From the NCBI GenBank assembly GCA_002345965.1, contig DDTF01000066.1, forward strand, positions 8,029 through 72,028: DNA of 64,000 bases, in the 5' to 3' direction. Under the pieces are notes generated by a model that saw nothing but the letters and a program-made list of their open reading frames with translations, was not told where the DNA came from and made no database searches. Made by a program: the position numbers and the translations under genes. This stretch comes from Flammeovirgaceae bacterium UBA2371. GTDB taxonomy: Bacteria > Bacteroidota > Bacteroidia > Cytophagales > Cyclobacteriaceae. Below are positions 33,897 through 43,289 of this stretch, one piece after another. The number at the start of each line of letters is the position of its first letter. The first letter of the stretch is position 1.

Positions 33897-35228
33897 TTAG
33901 TTACCGTATCCTTCATTTTGTACCAATCCTGAATTGATCAGTCTTTCTCTGTTAGGGATAGGGAATACTAAACTTGGATCGTTGTAAGGCAGTGCCCCAA
34001 CAGACCTTTGGGTACGCTTGATGTCATGGATCAGGTGCCCTTCAAACGCCAGTTCCAGGTGACGTTCCAGTAAGATGTCATCAATTGTAACTGAAGCCAG
34101 CGGGGTAGTAAGTCCGGCTCTGTTTCTGATGAAGTTGATATCATCCAGAGGAGCTTGGCCCAAAGCAGTGCCTTCGCGGAAGTTACCTTCTGCTCGGGTC
34201 AGGTACATTTCTGATAACCTAACGATATTTACGTTGCCAAATTGATTGTTCCATTTTCCGGTGCGTTCATCATCATAGAACAGTGCAAGGCGCTCATCGG
34301 CAGGATCATACAAAGCCAAATGAGCAGGCTCAACATAAATGTCGCCACGACCACCAAAATCAGATGACGCAAAAAAGGTATTCATGTTATTGATACCTGC
34401 CTGATTGGTTACCTGAATGGAGAACACATCTTCAGCAGTTGCGTTGGAAGAACCATTGGAGCTGTTGTTGAAGTTGTTGGCATAGTCGCTGAGCAAACTG
34501 TATTTTCCTGATGCAATTACCCTGTGGGCAGCATCTCTGGCTTTGGCATAATCGTTTTGCATCAAGTAGACTCTCGACAATATAGCACTTGCAGTATAAG
34601 TAGTGGCAAAGAAACCATTGGTTTCAGGCAACAAGTTGACTGCATCGGTGAGGTCCTGGATAATCTGCGTATACACTTGCTGTACGGTGCTGCGATTGAG
34701 CGGCTCAAGATTATCCGGAGTCAATGCCAATGGAATTCCAGGGTTGTTGGCCGGATTGCCATCGGTATATGTTTTAGCATATACACGTACCAGTTCAAAG
34801 TGTGTTAAAGCGCGGATGAATTTTGCTTCACCTTCCACTTTGTCTTTTTTGGTGCTTACAACTACATTCAAGTTGTTCAATACGGTGTTGGCTGCATTGA
34901 TCGTTTCGTAGGCTTCCAACCAGGTTAACTCTGCCTGACCGTTGGTGATCAACAATTTCTTGATGAATATCTGACCAGGATCAACAAAGGTTCCATCCCA
35001 AAACATTTCTCCATCGTCACCAATCAATTCTGCATCTCTCTGCATGTTGCCGCCTAGTACATCACCATCACCCAATAGGGCATAGGCTCCCACCAGTAGC
35101 GCTTCAACATCTTTAGATGTTTTAAGGGCGCTGGAAGACTCCACAGAGTTTACGGGTGCTATGTCAAGCTGATCAGCGCAACCAAAAAACACTGCGGTTA
35201 TTATAAGTGTTATTATTTTATTTTTCAT
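33897..35228 (-). CDS. SusD/RagB-family nutrient-binding lipoprotein
   Basis: The 443-residue protein has a lipobox (AVFFGC, Cys17) and the SusD layout: an N-terminal TPR-like helical part (EALLVGAYALLGDG, INAANTVLNNLNVV, GEAKFIRALTHFELVRVYAK) and the C-terminal LERHLELAFEGHLIHDIKRT with PIPNRERLINSGLVQNEGY. It caps the SusC channel and binds the ligand on the cell surface. It is shorter than many SusD proteins (about 500 or more). It follows susC by 27 bases. Confidence 0.93.
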   Translation of the reverse strand: MKNKIITLIITAVFFGCADQLDIAPVNSVESSSALKTSKDVEALLVGAYALLGDGDVLGGNMQRDAELIGDDGEMFWDGTFVDPGQIFIKKLLITNGQAELTWLEAYETINAANTVLNNLNVVVSTKKDKVEGEAKFIRALTHFELVRVYAKTYTDGNPANNPGIPLALTPDNLEPLNRSTVQQVYTQIIQDLTDAVNLLPETNGFFATTYTASAILSRVYLMQNDYAKARDAAHRVIASGKYSLLSDYANNFNNSSNGSSNATAEDVFSIQVTNQAGINNMNTFFASSDFGGRGDIYVEPAHLALYDPADERLALFYDDERTGKWNNQFGNVNIVRLSEMYLTRAEGNFREGTALGQAPLDDINFIRNRAGLTTPLASVTIDDILLERHLELAFEGHLIHDIKRTQRSVGALPYNDPSLVFPIPNRERLINSGLVQNEGYGN

Positions 35229-35255
35229 TTTCTTAAATGCTTTAATGGTTGACTT

Positions 35256-38200
35256 TTAGAATCCGATGTTTAGACCGAAAGTAATCATCTTAGCCTGAGG
35301 CGCAGAATAGAAATCAATACCCTGGCTCACGTTGGCAGTGGTAACATTACCTCCAGCATTAGGTCCGGCATTGCTCAAGTCTGTGTTCACTTCAGGGTCC
35401 CACATTTTATAATCTGTAAAAGTCAGCAGGTTTTGGGCGCTCGCATAAATCCTCACTTTGGTAAATGAAGTTTTGCTGAGAAGTGTACGTGGTAAATTAT
35501 AACCAAGTGTCAAAGTCTTGAGTCGTACATAACTTCCGTCTTCCACATAACGAGACGATTCTCCTGTACCGTTGCCATCAAATAATCTGGCTTGAGGAAT
35601 GTTGGTGATGTCACCAGGATTTCTCCAGCGATTAAGCTGATCTTTTCTCTGGTTATCAAAGAAGTCACCATTGGCGGCAAAGAATTTACCACCCCCTAAA
35701 TAGATGTCATTTCCCTGAACACCCTGGAACAACACACTTAGCTCAATTCCTTTGTATGAGAAGTTATTAGTGATACCCCAGATGAAGTCAGGATTAGGAT
35801 CTCCAATCTTTGTGAATTCGGCAGCATTGTAATCATTGGTCGTTGCTGTTAATTCGCCATTGGCATCTTTCATAAAGTACAAGGCATCACCATTGGCTGG
35901 ATCTACTCCTGCATATTTAGGACCGTAAAAGATACCGATAGGTTCACCCTCTACTGCCCTTGACAAGAAGTTTCCATCTACGACCTGATCCTGAATATCA
36001 GTGATCAGGTTTCTGTTTCTGGCAAAGTTAAAGCTGGTATTCCATTTAAGCTCTCCAGTCAGGTTGACAGAGTTAATCACCAATTCAAAACCTTTGTTCT
36101 CAAGATTACCCAGGTTTTTCACTTGGGTTCTTGCAGCCCCTGCAGTACCAGGCAGGTTTACATTGAGCAACAGGTCAGAGGTGTTTTTTACATAGTAATC
36201 CACCTCACCGGTAATTCTGTTGTTGAGGAAACCAAAATCGATACCAAAATCCAACTGGGAAGTTTGCTCCCAACGCAAATCAGGGTTTGCCAACTGCGAA
36301 GGACGTTGACCTGGCACACCAGCATAACCTCCATCACCGGAGCTTAGACCTTGCCATGGGAAGTTTCCAATCTCAGCATTTCCTGTCAAGCCGTAGCTCA
36401 CTCTGAGTTTCAAGAATTCGATCGTATTGTTCTCTGACAAAAACTGTTCCTCACTAAGTATCCAGCCTGCAGAAGCTGCTGGGAAAAATCCGTAGCGGTT
36501 GTCTGGTCCAAATCTGGATGAACCATCCACACGTCCACTTAAGCTAAGCAGGTATTTATTGGCAAACTTATAGTTGGCGCGAGCGAAATAGGAAAGGAAA
36601 GAGTATTCGGTTTCAGTGGCATTTCCTAAAGTAATGCTGGCAGCCGAAGTGATCTTGCGATAAGAATCGCTGGGGAATTGTTGTCCTTGAACTCTTGCGA
36701 AGTTGGCATTAGAGTTTTGAAAACTCATACCACCCACTGCTTCCAACTCATGTTGCCCAAAAGATACATTGTAAGACAAAAAGTTATTTGTAGTGTAGTT
36801 GAATACCTGCGTGCGGATATCATCCCCCTGTCCATTAGGTGCACCTGTGTTGCGCGAGGCTACACTAGCCAGGTATCTTTCTTCGTGTTGGCTAAGTAGG
36901 TCATAACCAAATTCGGATCTGAATCTAAGGTTATCCAAAATATTATAACTGCCGTAGAAAGTTCCCAGGTTTCTGAATACTGTATTGGTATTGTCGTTAT
37001 AGTTAATATCAATAAGTGGATTGTAATAGAGCGGGAAATTGGAGTTGGGTAACCCCGTAGTAAGGTCAAGCACTCCACTCAGCAGATTTGTTCTTGTATC
37101 GATAATCGGTGTAAGAGGAGGTAATGCAATCATCTGCAATGGAGTAGAGAATGCATTGTCATCGGGTACCCTGCTATTTATAGTTCTTCCCAAGCTAAAG
37201 CTCATACCTAGGGATAACTTGTCGTTGGCTTCATGATCGAGGTTGATTCTTCCGTTGACTTTATCGAACGCAGTACCTAAAAGAATACCATCCTGATTGC
37301 TGCTACTTAAGGAAGTATAGAATCTGGTTTTCTCGGTACCTCCACTAGCGCTAAAATCGATTTGGTTGATTGATCCTCTGACCAAAGCTTGTCTGTCCCA
37401 ATCAGTATCTACATAAGAGGGAGAGGAGGGGTCTTGCCAGGCAGCTCTTACGCCACCCGCATAACGATCCAGTCTTGCTTCCAAAGAGGCTACGGAGATA
37501 TAACCAGTATTGGCGCGTGCTTCCTGGAATAACTCCACATATTCTGCAGTGTTCAACCACTCTACATGGTTGGTTGGCTCACTGAACCCAGTCATGAAAT
37601 TGACGTTGAAGTTGGTCTTCTCGCTTTTTCCTCTTTTAGTAGTGATGATAACCACACCATTTGCTCCACGTGATCCGTAGATGGCAGCGGCAGAAGCATC
37701 CTTAAGAATTTCAATGGATTCGATATCAAAGGAGTTCAAGTCTGCAAGCGGGTTGGTATCACCGCTTAGTGCAGTCTGGCTTTGTGATGTAATGGGAACA
37801 CCATCGACAACATAAAGTGGCTGCGATCCTGCAGACAATGAAGAGGTACCGCGTACCCTTACTTTTATACCTTGGCCAAGTTTACCATTACTTGCTTCTA
37901 CAAACACACCTGCGGCTCTTCCCTGGATCGCCTGTTCAAAAGAGGGAACTGGAATATTTTCAACCTGGCTGCCACTTACTTTGGCTATGTTTCCCGTGAG
38001 GTCTTGTTTCAATTGAGTACCATATCCAACTACCACCACTTCGGACAATTGTTTTACGTCTTCAGAGAGAGTGACATCAATCACAGAGTTTGCGCCTATG
38101 GCAACGTCTGTTGTTGTGAATCCAATAAATGAAAACGTCAATGTTCCACCAGTTGTGGGTACTGATAATCTGTAATTTCCTTCAACATCGGTAACAGTTC

Positions 38201-38354
38201 CAGTTGAAGTTCCTTTTAGTAATACACTAACACCCGGTAATGAGCTACCGTCAACTTCTGAGGTAACTTTGCCTGAAACAGTACGTTCCTGCGCCCAAAG
38301 CGAATTGGGTAGGCAAAGTCCTAAGATGGTCATTAAGAGTAAAAATTTCCTCAT
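35256..38354 (-). CDS. SusC/RagA-family TonB-linked outer-membrane transporter
   Basis: A 1032-residue protein with a signal peptide (ending SLWAQ), a carboxypeptidase-regulatory-like domain (residues about 23-110; VSGKVTSEVDGSSLPGVSVL), the TonB-box region EVVVVGYGTQ, a plug domain (PSFEQAIQGRAAGVFVEAS, PLYVVDGVPI, ILKDASAAAIYGSRGANGVV) and a 22-strand-type barrel ending in FGLNIGF. With SusD it imports glycans or peptides using TonB energy. Neighbouring genes are peptidases, not glycosidases, which favours a peptide ligand as in RagAB. An exact -7 element lies 28 bases upstream. Confidence 0.95.
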   Translation of the reverse strand: MRKFLLLMTILGLCLPNSLWAQERTVSGKVTSEVDGSSLPGVSVLLKGTSTGTVTDVEGNYRLSVPTTGGTLTFSFIGFTTTDVAIGANSVIDVTLSEDVKQLSEVVVVGYGTQLKQDLTGNIAKVSGSQVENIPVPSFEQAIQGRAAGVFVEASNGKLGQGIKVRVRGTSSLSAGSQPLYVVDGVPITSQSQTALSGDTNPLADLNSFDIESIEILKDASAAAIYGSRGANGVVIITTKRGKSEKTNFNVNFMTGFSEPTNHVEWLNTAEYVELFQEARANTGYISVASLEARLDRYAGGVRAAWQDPSSPSYVDTDWDRQALVRGSINQIDFSASGGTEKTRFYTSLSSSNQDGILLGTAFDKVNGRINLDHEANDKLSLGMSFSLGRTINSRVPDDNAFSTPLQMIALPPLTPIIDTRTNLLSGVLDLTTGLPNSNFPLYYNPLIDINYNDNTNTVFRNLGTFYGSYNILDNLRFRSEFGYDLLSQHEERYLASVASRNTGAPNGQGDDIRTQVFNYTTNNFLSYNVSFGQHELEAVGGMSFQNSNANFARVQGQQFPSDSYRKITSAASITLGNATETEYSFLSYFARANYKFANKYLLSLSGRVDGSSRFGPDNRYGFFPAASAGWILSEEQFLSENNTIEFLKLRVSYGLTGNAEIGNFPWQGLSSGDGGYAGVPGQRPSQLANPDLRWEQTSQLDFGIDFGFLNNRITGEVDYYVKNTSDLLLNVNLPGTAGAARTQVKNLGNLENKGFELVINSVNLTGELKWNTSFNFARNRNLITDIQDQVVDGNFLSRAVEGEPIGIFYGPKYAGVDPANGDALYFMKDANGELTATTNDYNAAEFTKIGDPNPDFIWGITNNFSYKGIELSVLFQGVQGNDIYLGGGKFFAANGDFFDNQRKDQLNRWRNPGDITNIPQARLFDGNGTGESSRYVEDGSYVRLKTLTLGYNLPRTLLSKTSFTKVRIYASAQNLLTFTDYKMWDPEVNTDLSNAGPNAGGNVTTANVSQGIDFYSAPQAKMITFGLNIGF

Positions 38355-38381
38355 ATATTATTATGATTAGTTATTGATACC

Positions 38382-38389
38382 CAAAATTA
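38382..38389 (-). promoter_or_regulatory. -7 element TAATTTTG upstream of susC
   Basis: On the minus strand TAATTTTG fits TAnnTTTG exactly, 27 bases before the susC ATG. No TTG at a good spacing is found. The rest of the 262-base gap (38390-38616) shows no gene or clear structure. Confidence 0.45.
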
Positions 38390-38616
38390 AGAAGTATTAA
38401 AGTCAATAGGGTAATCAATATGGGGGATTTATCCTAACGGGCAAATTGGGGTATAAATAGTGCTTTATTGATTATGTCTTAAGGAATTAGCTAGCAAATA
38501 GTTGTTTAAACTTGGGATTTAGCTAGACAAAGTGTATCCACTTATGCGAAACCATCTTACAAGTGTCTCTGAAATTGAAGACCCTTTATAATCAAGTATA
38601 AATCAGTCAGTTATGA

Positions 38617-39576
38617 TTACTGCTTTTTTCGGCTTAAGGCTCTTTCAACAGCGGCTACAATATGCTCTGGAGCCAGCCCGTATTTTTTAAGGAGATCTGT
38701 TGGTTTTCCACTTTCACCAAAAGAATCGTTGACCGCCACCATTTCGATGGGTGCGGGGAAGTGTTGGGAAAGTGCTTGTGCAATGCTGTCTCCAAGTCCA
38801 CCATTCTTTTGATGTTCTTCGCAAGTGACTGCACATCCTGTTTTAGAAACTGATTTTACAACTGCGTCAGTGTCAAGTGGTTTTACCGTGTGTATGTTGA
38901 TGAGTTCTACGCTAATTCCTTTCTCAGACAAAATAGCTTCGGCTTCAATCGCTTGCCATACCATATGTCCGTTGGCGAACAACGTAACATCTTTGCCCTC
39001 TATCATTTTGTCTGCCTTGCCAATTTCAAAAGGCCTGGCATCGGCAGTAAATATGGGCCATGAAGGTCTTCCAAATCGAAGATAGGCGGGACCGACATGA
39101 TTACCCAAAGCCAGAGTCGCAGCTTTAGTCTGATTATAGTCGCAGGGTACTATTACGGTCATGCCAGGAAGCATCTTCATCATGCCCACATCTTCCAGGA
39201 TTTGGTGAGTAGCCCCATCTTCGCCAAGAGTGAGTCCTGCGTGTGAAGCACATATTTTCACATTCTTACCTGAATAGGCAATAGATTGTCTGATTTGATC
39301 GTAAACCCTGCCAGTAGAAAAATTGGCAAAAGTACCAGTGAAAGGAATTTTGCCACCAATGGTCATCCCTGCTGCAACCCCCATCATGTTTGCTTCAGCT
39401 ATACCCATTTGAAAAAAGCGATCTGGAAATTCTTTTTGGAAGGCATCCATTTTGAGAGATCCGGTGAGGTCTGCACAGAGGGCTACTACCTGATCATTGT
39501 TTTTGCCTAATTCCAGCAAACCTGCTCCAAAACCAGAGCGTGTGTCTTTTTTATCGGTGAAGGTATATTTAGTCAT
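38617..39576 (-). CDS. Transketolase, C-terminal subunit
   Basis: The 319-residue protein covers the pyrimidine-binding and C-terminal domains of transketolase (GFGAGLLELGKNNDQVVALCADL, FQMGIAEANMMGVAAGMTIG with the catalytic Glu, HAGLTLGEDGATHQILEDVG). With the N-terminal subunit encoded upstream it should form the thiamine-diphosphate enzyme of the pentose phosphate pathway. Split transketolase is common in Bacteroidota and archaea. A 255-base gap separates the two subunit genes, longer than is usual for such pairs. Confidence 0.92.
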   Translation of the reverse strand: MTKYTFTDKKDTRSGFGAGLLELGKNNDQVVALCADLTGSLKMDAFQKEFPDRFFQMGIAEANMMGVAAGMTIGGKIPFTGTFANFSTGRVYDQIRQSIAYSGKNVKICASHAGLTLGEDGATHQILEDVGMMKMLPGMTVIVPCDYNQTKAATLALGNHVGPAYLRFGRPSWPIFTADARPFEIGKADKMIEGKDVTLFANGHMVWQAIEAEAILSEKGISVELINIHTVKPLDTDAVVKSVSKTGCAVTCEEHQKNGGLGDSIAQALSQHFPAPIEMVAVNDSFGESGKPTDLLKKYGLAPEHIVAAVERALSRKKQ

Positions 39577-39723
39577 TTTGGGGTATGGATTCGGTCAGTC
39601 GCAATAATACTACTTACTGGTCAAAAGCGCGAGTATGTTAATAAGTTGTTAATGTCTAATTTTTTTACTTCCAATACCAACCTAACAATAATCAATTCGT
39701 TAAGAGATGAGAGTAAATAACTT

Positions 39724-39813
39724 ATGCAGCTATCACACACCGATCGTAGATTATTATTGTGGTTCATACTGGCACTCCTTGTAGCTATTCTTCCCTGGAT
39801 TCTCTTAGCGTAA
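39724..39813 (+). CDS. Possible 29-residue membrane peptide
   Basis: An ATG at 39724 opens a 29-codon frame ending with TAA at 39811, preceded in frame by a stop at 39718. The product has a short polar start (MQLSHTDRR) and a hydrophobic helix (LLLWFILALLVAILPWILLA), the profile of a single-pass small membrane protein. It lies on the opposite strand in the 255-base gap between the transketolase genes. No promoter match or homologue can be shown, so it may be chance. Confidence 0.25.
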   Translation: MQLSHTDRRLLLWFILALLVAILPWILLA

Positions 39814-39831
39814 CTGGGAGAGCACAAAGAA

Positions 39832-40674
39832 TTAATAGTCGCCTAAAGTTTCCTCCAACTGATCCAATGCAAGCGCCAGCTGTTCATCGTTAGGGGCAAT
39901 GCCGTGCCATTTGTGTGATCCTACCATAAAGTCAACGCCATAGCCCATTTCAGTACGCATCAGGTTCATCACGGGTTTGCCTTTGCCAGTTAGGGTCTTG
40001 GCATGCTTCAATGTTTTAATGACTTCTTCCAGGTCGTTGCCATTGCATTCGATCACTTCCCACCCGAATGCTTTCCACTTTGCCTTAAGGTCCATCAATG
40101 ACAAAACCTCATCAACTGGTCCGTCTATCTGTTGGCCATTGTAGTCAATGGTAGCAATTAAATTATCTATTTTGTTGTGCGCTGCGAACATGGCAGCTTC
40201 CCAAACCTGCCCTTCTTGTTGTTCACCATCCCCCATGAGCACATAGATCAATTGTTTGTCCTTATTCAATTTCTTCGTTGCGGCAGCGCCAATGGCAACT
40301 GATAGTCCCTGACCCAAAGAACCGGAGGCAACTCTTACACCAGGCAGGTGTTCGTGTGTTGCGGGGTGACCTTGAAGTCTTGTATTTAGTTTTCTGAAAG
40401 TGGACAGTTCTTTGATGTCGAAATATCCAGACCGGGCAAGTACTGAATACCAAACGGGAGAGATGTGGCCGTTAGAGAGAAAGAAAAGATCTTCACCTTG
40501 ACCATCCATATTGAAGCTTTTATCATACTTCATGATTTCGAAGTAGAGCGCTACAAAGAACTCAGTACATCCCAGTGATCCACCGGGGTGGCCTGATTGG
40601 CAGGCGTGCACCATTCGAACGATGTCTCTTCTTACCTGGGAGGTTAATTGTTGAAGCGCCTGGATATCAGCCAT
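39832..40674 (-). CDS. Transketolase, N-terminal subunit
   Basis: A 280-residue protein with the thiamine-diphosphate-binding half of transketolase: HACQSGHPGGSLGCTEFFVA, GSLGQGLSVAIGAA, and the ThDP motif GDGEQQEGQVWEAAMFAAHN with IDYNGQQIDG. It requires the C-terminal subunit for activity. It is transcribed first, with the C-terminal gene 255 bases downstream. Confidence 0.92.
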   Translation of the reverse strand: MADIQALQQLTSQVRRDIVRMVHACQSGHPGGSLGCTEFFVALYFEIMKYDKSFNMDGQGEDLFFLSNGHISPVWYSVLARSGYFDIKELSTFRKLNTRLQGHPATHEHLPGVRVASGSLGQGLSVAIGAAATKKLNKDKQLIYVLMGDGEQQEGQVWEAAMFAAHNKIDNLIATIDYNGQQIDGPVDEVLSLMDLKAKWKAFGWEVIECNGNDLEEVIKTLKHAKTLTGKGKPVMNLMRTEMGYGVDFMVGSHKWHGIAPNDEQLALALDQLEETLGDY

Positions 40675-40777
40675 GAGGGTAGTGGTTTATCCGCGAAGAT
40701 GTGTGAATTTTGCTAACCACGCAAAAGAATTAAACATCAATTGAAGTGCAATTCTCAAAGGTGCCGTAAAGCTTTAT

Positions 40778-41362
40778 CTAACGCTTCTTTTTAGTGGCTT
40801 TTTTGATTGCTTTTTTCTTCGATGCTTTTTTAGTCGCTAACTTTTTGGCGGTGGTTTTCGCAGGGGATGACTTCTTTGGGCTTTTGACTTTCACTGGTTT
40901 TGAGGGCACTCCCGGATTTAAAATCTGATCAGCGTGATTTTTTGTATCCACCTTCTCAATAATCTCCTCGATAAGCCCCTTTTCATCAATCACGAAAGTG
41001 ACGCGGGCTGTTCCCATGTACTTTCTGCCATACATCGATTTTTCAACCCACGTTCCATACTTGGAATGAATGATCTTATCTACATCTGCCAGTAACTGGA
41101 ATGGGAGCTTTTGCTTCTCAATAAATTTTTGGTGTGACTTCTCACTGTCGGTACTCACGCCAAGCACTTCGTATCCTTTTTTCTGTAACAATTTATAATT
41201 ATCTCTCAGGTTGCAAGCCTCGGTGGTGCAGCCGGGTGTCTGATCTTTGGGATAAAAATAGAGTACTACCTTTTTCCCCTTTAATGAAGAGAGAGAAACC
41301 TGGTTTCCGTCCTGATCATTTACTTTAAAGTCAGGTGCTTTTTGTCCAACTTTTAGTGCCAT
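40778..41362 (-). CDS. Bcp-type peroxiredoxin with lysine-rich histone-H1-like tail
   Basis: The ATG at 41362 gives the normal N-terminus MALKVGQKAPDF; a longer frame begins inside the upstream gene and is not needed. Residues 1 to about 150 are a thioredoxin-dependent peroxidase of the Bcp/PrxQ group with peroxidatic Cys in DQTPGCTTEAC and the resolving Cys five residues later. Residues about 155-194 are a low-complexity Lys/Ala/Thr/Pro tail (KSPKKSSPAKTTAKKLATKK) like histone H1, absent from ordinary Bcp. It should remove peroxides, possibly held near DNA or another polyanion by the tail. It begins 1 base after the M23 gene stop. Confidence 0.88.
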   Translation of the reverse strand: MALKVGQKAPDFKVNDQDGNQVSLSSLKGKKVVLYFYPKDQTPGCTTEACNLRDNYKLLQKKGYEVLGVSTDSEKSHQKFIEKQKLPFQLLADVDKIIHSKYGTWVEKSMYGRKYMGTARVTFVIDEKGLIEEIIEKVDTKNHADQILNPGVPSKPVKVKSPKKSSPAKTTAKKLATKKASKKKAIKKATKKKR

Positions 41363-41363
41363 G

Positions 41364-43289
41364 CTATGGAATTTTTTCCTGATAGATATTTTCGTTGCCA
41401 GCATAGTCCACTACTTTCACAGACAGGTCACCTTTTAATGGCACCTTACTGTCCTTTCGTTCTGCCCAGATCATGTTGGTCTTGTAGTCGTAATTCATCA
41501 ATAGCCATTCTCCATTGATGGTGGCTTCATAATAGGAGATACCGGATAAGTCATCTCTTATTTTGAATCTGGCGGCAGCTCCATTCACTGCCATTTTAAT
41601 TATGCTGGGTGCGTTCGTGTCTTCCAGCAAAACAAAGTCTCCAAATTCTCTGGTGGAGAATGTTATTTTTCCATTCGCCCAGCTGCCACCCATGTATTGA
41701 AAATACCTACCAGTATTGCGATAGACAGAGAACCTTTCAGAGTAATTCCCTTTGGGTTTAAGCGTAATAGTGAGACTACTGTTTATTGGATAAATAGAAT
41801 CGCCAATGGAAAATACTTCTCGGTCTTTGTTTTTATACTGCACTCTTAAAAAAACAGTGTCGTAGAGCGAGTTTTTTGAGAAATTAATGTCCATTAAGTC
41901 GCTATAGTACTTATAGGCTATACCTGAAGGTATCATGTCCTTGAAATGGGTATTAATTATTTGATTACCCGCCCGAATAGAGTCTGGCAGTTTTTTTCTT
42001 AAATCAAAAAGGAAAACGTGTTGATTTTTGCCAGAGTAAGTGTTCGCTGCATACTCAATATTCTTTCCGAAATAAGCAACGATGCTATCACCCAATTCTC
42101 TCTTGCTGGTAACCTCTAAAATATTTTCAATTACCTTGTAAGAGAGCAGCTTATTGGCAGACGTCATGGCCACAACTTCTTTTGCAGGCTCGCTGGCTTT
42201 TAAAGAAAGGTTAACGAAACTTTCATTTCCATAAGCATCTTTCAACGCAATCCTGATGGGAATGTCTTCAGCCTTTACTGTGATCATACCTTTACCTGTA
42301 GAACCCCCGTAATAACTCAAGATGTTGCCATCATCGATGTAGAGCTTATTGAATCGCTCGCCACTTGTTTTCAGTGTAGTATAGTCCATCAACGTGAGGA
42401 TGTTCCTGGTATCCCCAAAATTCACCTTATCAATTTCCTGTTTGAAGATGCGATCGTTACCTGCATACATTTCAATAAGGTTGATACCACATTGCGATCT
42501 GGAATTGTCAAGGCGATCGTAGCCGAGCAGTTCCACTCCGATAGTGCCAGACGCCAAAATAGGATAGGGCAACTTGTAATTGCCATCCACTTCGGTTACA
42601 TAAAACTCAAATCTGCCAAACTGATCATTGATTCTGGAGTTGATGTCCATAGTGCGAAGCGCAATCTTGCGCACAACGGGTGGAGTGTTGTCTACCACTT
42701 CCCCAAAGTTGAACAGCAAGGGGTTGAGTGCTTCATTATTTTTATCCCTGATGTCGAAGTGAAGGTGAGGTCCGCTTGATCCTCCTGAGTTTCCGGAGAA
42801 GGCAACTGTATCGCCTCTTGCTACATCAAATGTACCTGGCTTGAGGTAGAGGTTGATGTCAAAGGATTTTTTGCGATACTGTTCTTTGCGAACAAAATCA
42901 GCAATTCGTTTTTCAAATCGGTCGAGGTGACCATAAACGGTAGTGTGTCCATTGGGATGTGTTATATACAATGCATTGCCATATCCACCAGTACTAATAC
43001 TTATCCGGGAAACATAACCTTGTTGTGCAGACAAAATCGGAACGCCAATTCTTCCGTTGGTGCGTACGTCAATGCCGGAGTGAAAATGGTTGCTACGCAG
43101 TTCACCCATAGTTCCCGCCAATAGATTGGGAGTACCTGGCTCAACAGGGAAAAGGTAATTGCTCGCATTGTTACTTACTTTGTCCAGATGGTCTTCAGGG
43201 GCACTGAACTGTGCCATTGAAGAACTGACCGTCAATGCAAGAACAAATACAACGTAATTACTTAACCTCAAATTCCAACAACTTTTCAT
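41364..43289 (-). CDS. Exported M23 metallopeptidase with C-terminal repeats
   Basis: The 641-residue protein has a signal peptide (ending SSSMAQ) and, in residues about 45-200, an M23 (LytM) zinc peptidase domain: NHFHSGIDVRTNGRIGVPIL, TVYGHLDRFE and SSGPHLHFDIRD. The zinc ligands are complete. The rest (200-641) is beta-rich and may be Ig-like. It probably cuts peptidoglycan peptides. Its start overlaps the end of the FAH-family gene by 32 bases, and the peroxiredoxin gene follows at once, so these three form one operon. Confidence 0.88.
   Translation of the reverse strand: MKSCWNLRLSNYVVFVLALTVSSSMAQFSAPEDHLDKVSNNASNYLFPVEPGTPNLLAGTMGELRSNHFHSGIDVRTNGRIGVPILSAQQGYVSRISISTGGYGNALYITHPNGHTTVYGHLDRFEKRIADFVRKEQYRKKSFDINLYLKPGTFDVARGDTVAFSGNSGGSSGPHLHFDIRDKNNEALNPLLFNFGEVVDNTPPVVRKIALRTMDINSRINDQFGRFEFYVTEVDGNYKLPYPILASGTIGVELLGYDRLDNSRSQCGINLIEMYAGNDRIFKQEIDKVNFGDTRNILTLMDYTTLKTSGERFNKLYIDDGNILSYYGGSTGKGMITVKAEDIPIRIALKDAYGNESFVNLSLKASEPAKEVVAMTSANKLLSYKVIENILEVTSKRELGDSIVAYFGKNIEYAANTYSGKNQHVFLFDLRKKLPDSIRAGNQIINTHFKDMIPSGIAYKYYSDLMDINFSKNSLYDTVFLRVQYKNKDREVFSIGDSIYPINSSLTITLKPKGNYSERFSVYRNTGRYFQYMGGSWANGKITFSTREFGDFVLLEDTNAPSIIKMAVNGAAARFKIRDDLSGISYYEATINGEWLLMNYDYKTNMIWAERKDSKVPLKGDLSVKVVDYAGNENIYQEKIP

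Noticed and set aside
39621..39827. 68-residue minus-strand frame between the transketolase genes
   Set aside because: No motif or hydrophobic pattern; it runs across AT-rich sequence and is likely chance.
38617..40674. Split transketolase as evidence of gene breakage
   Set aside because: Both parts have complete starts and domain limits and the two-subunit form is known in Bacteroidota, so this is not a frameshifted gene.
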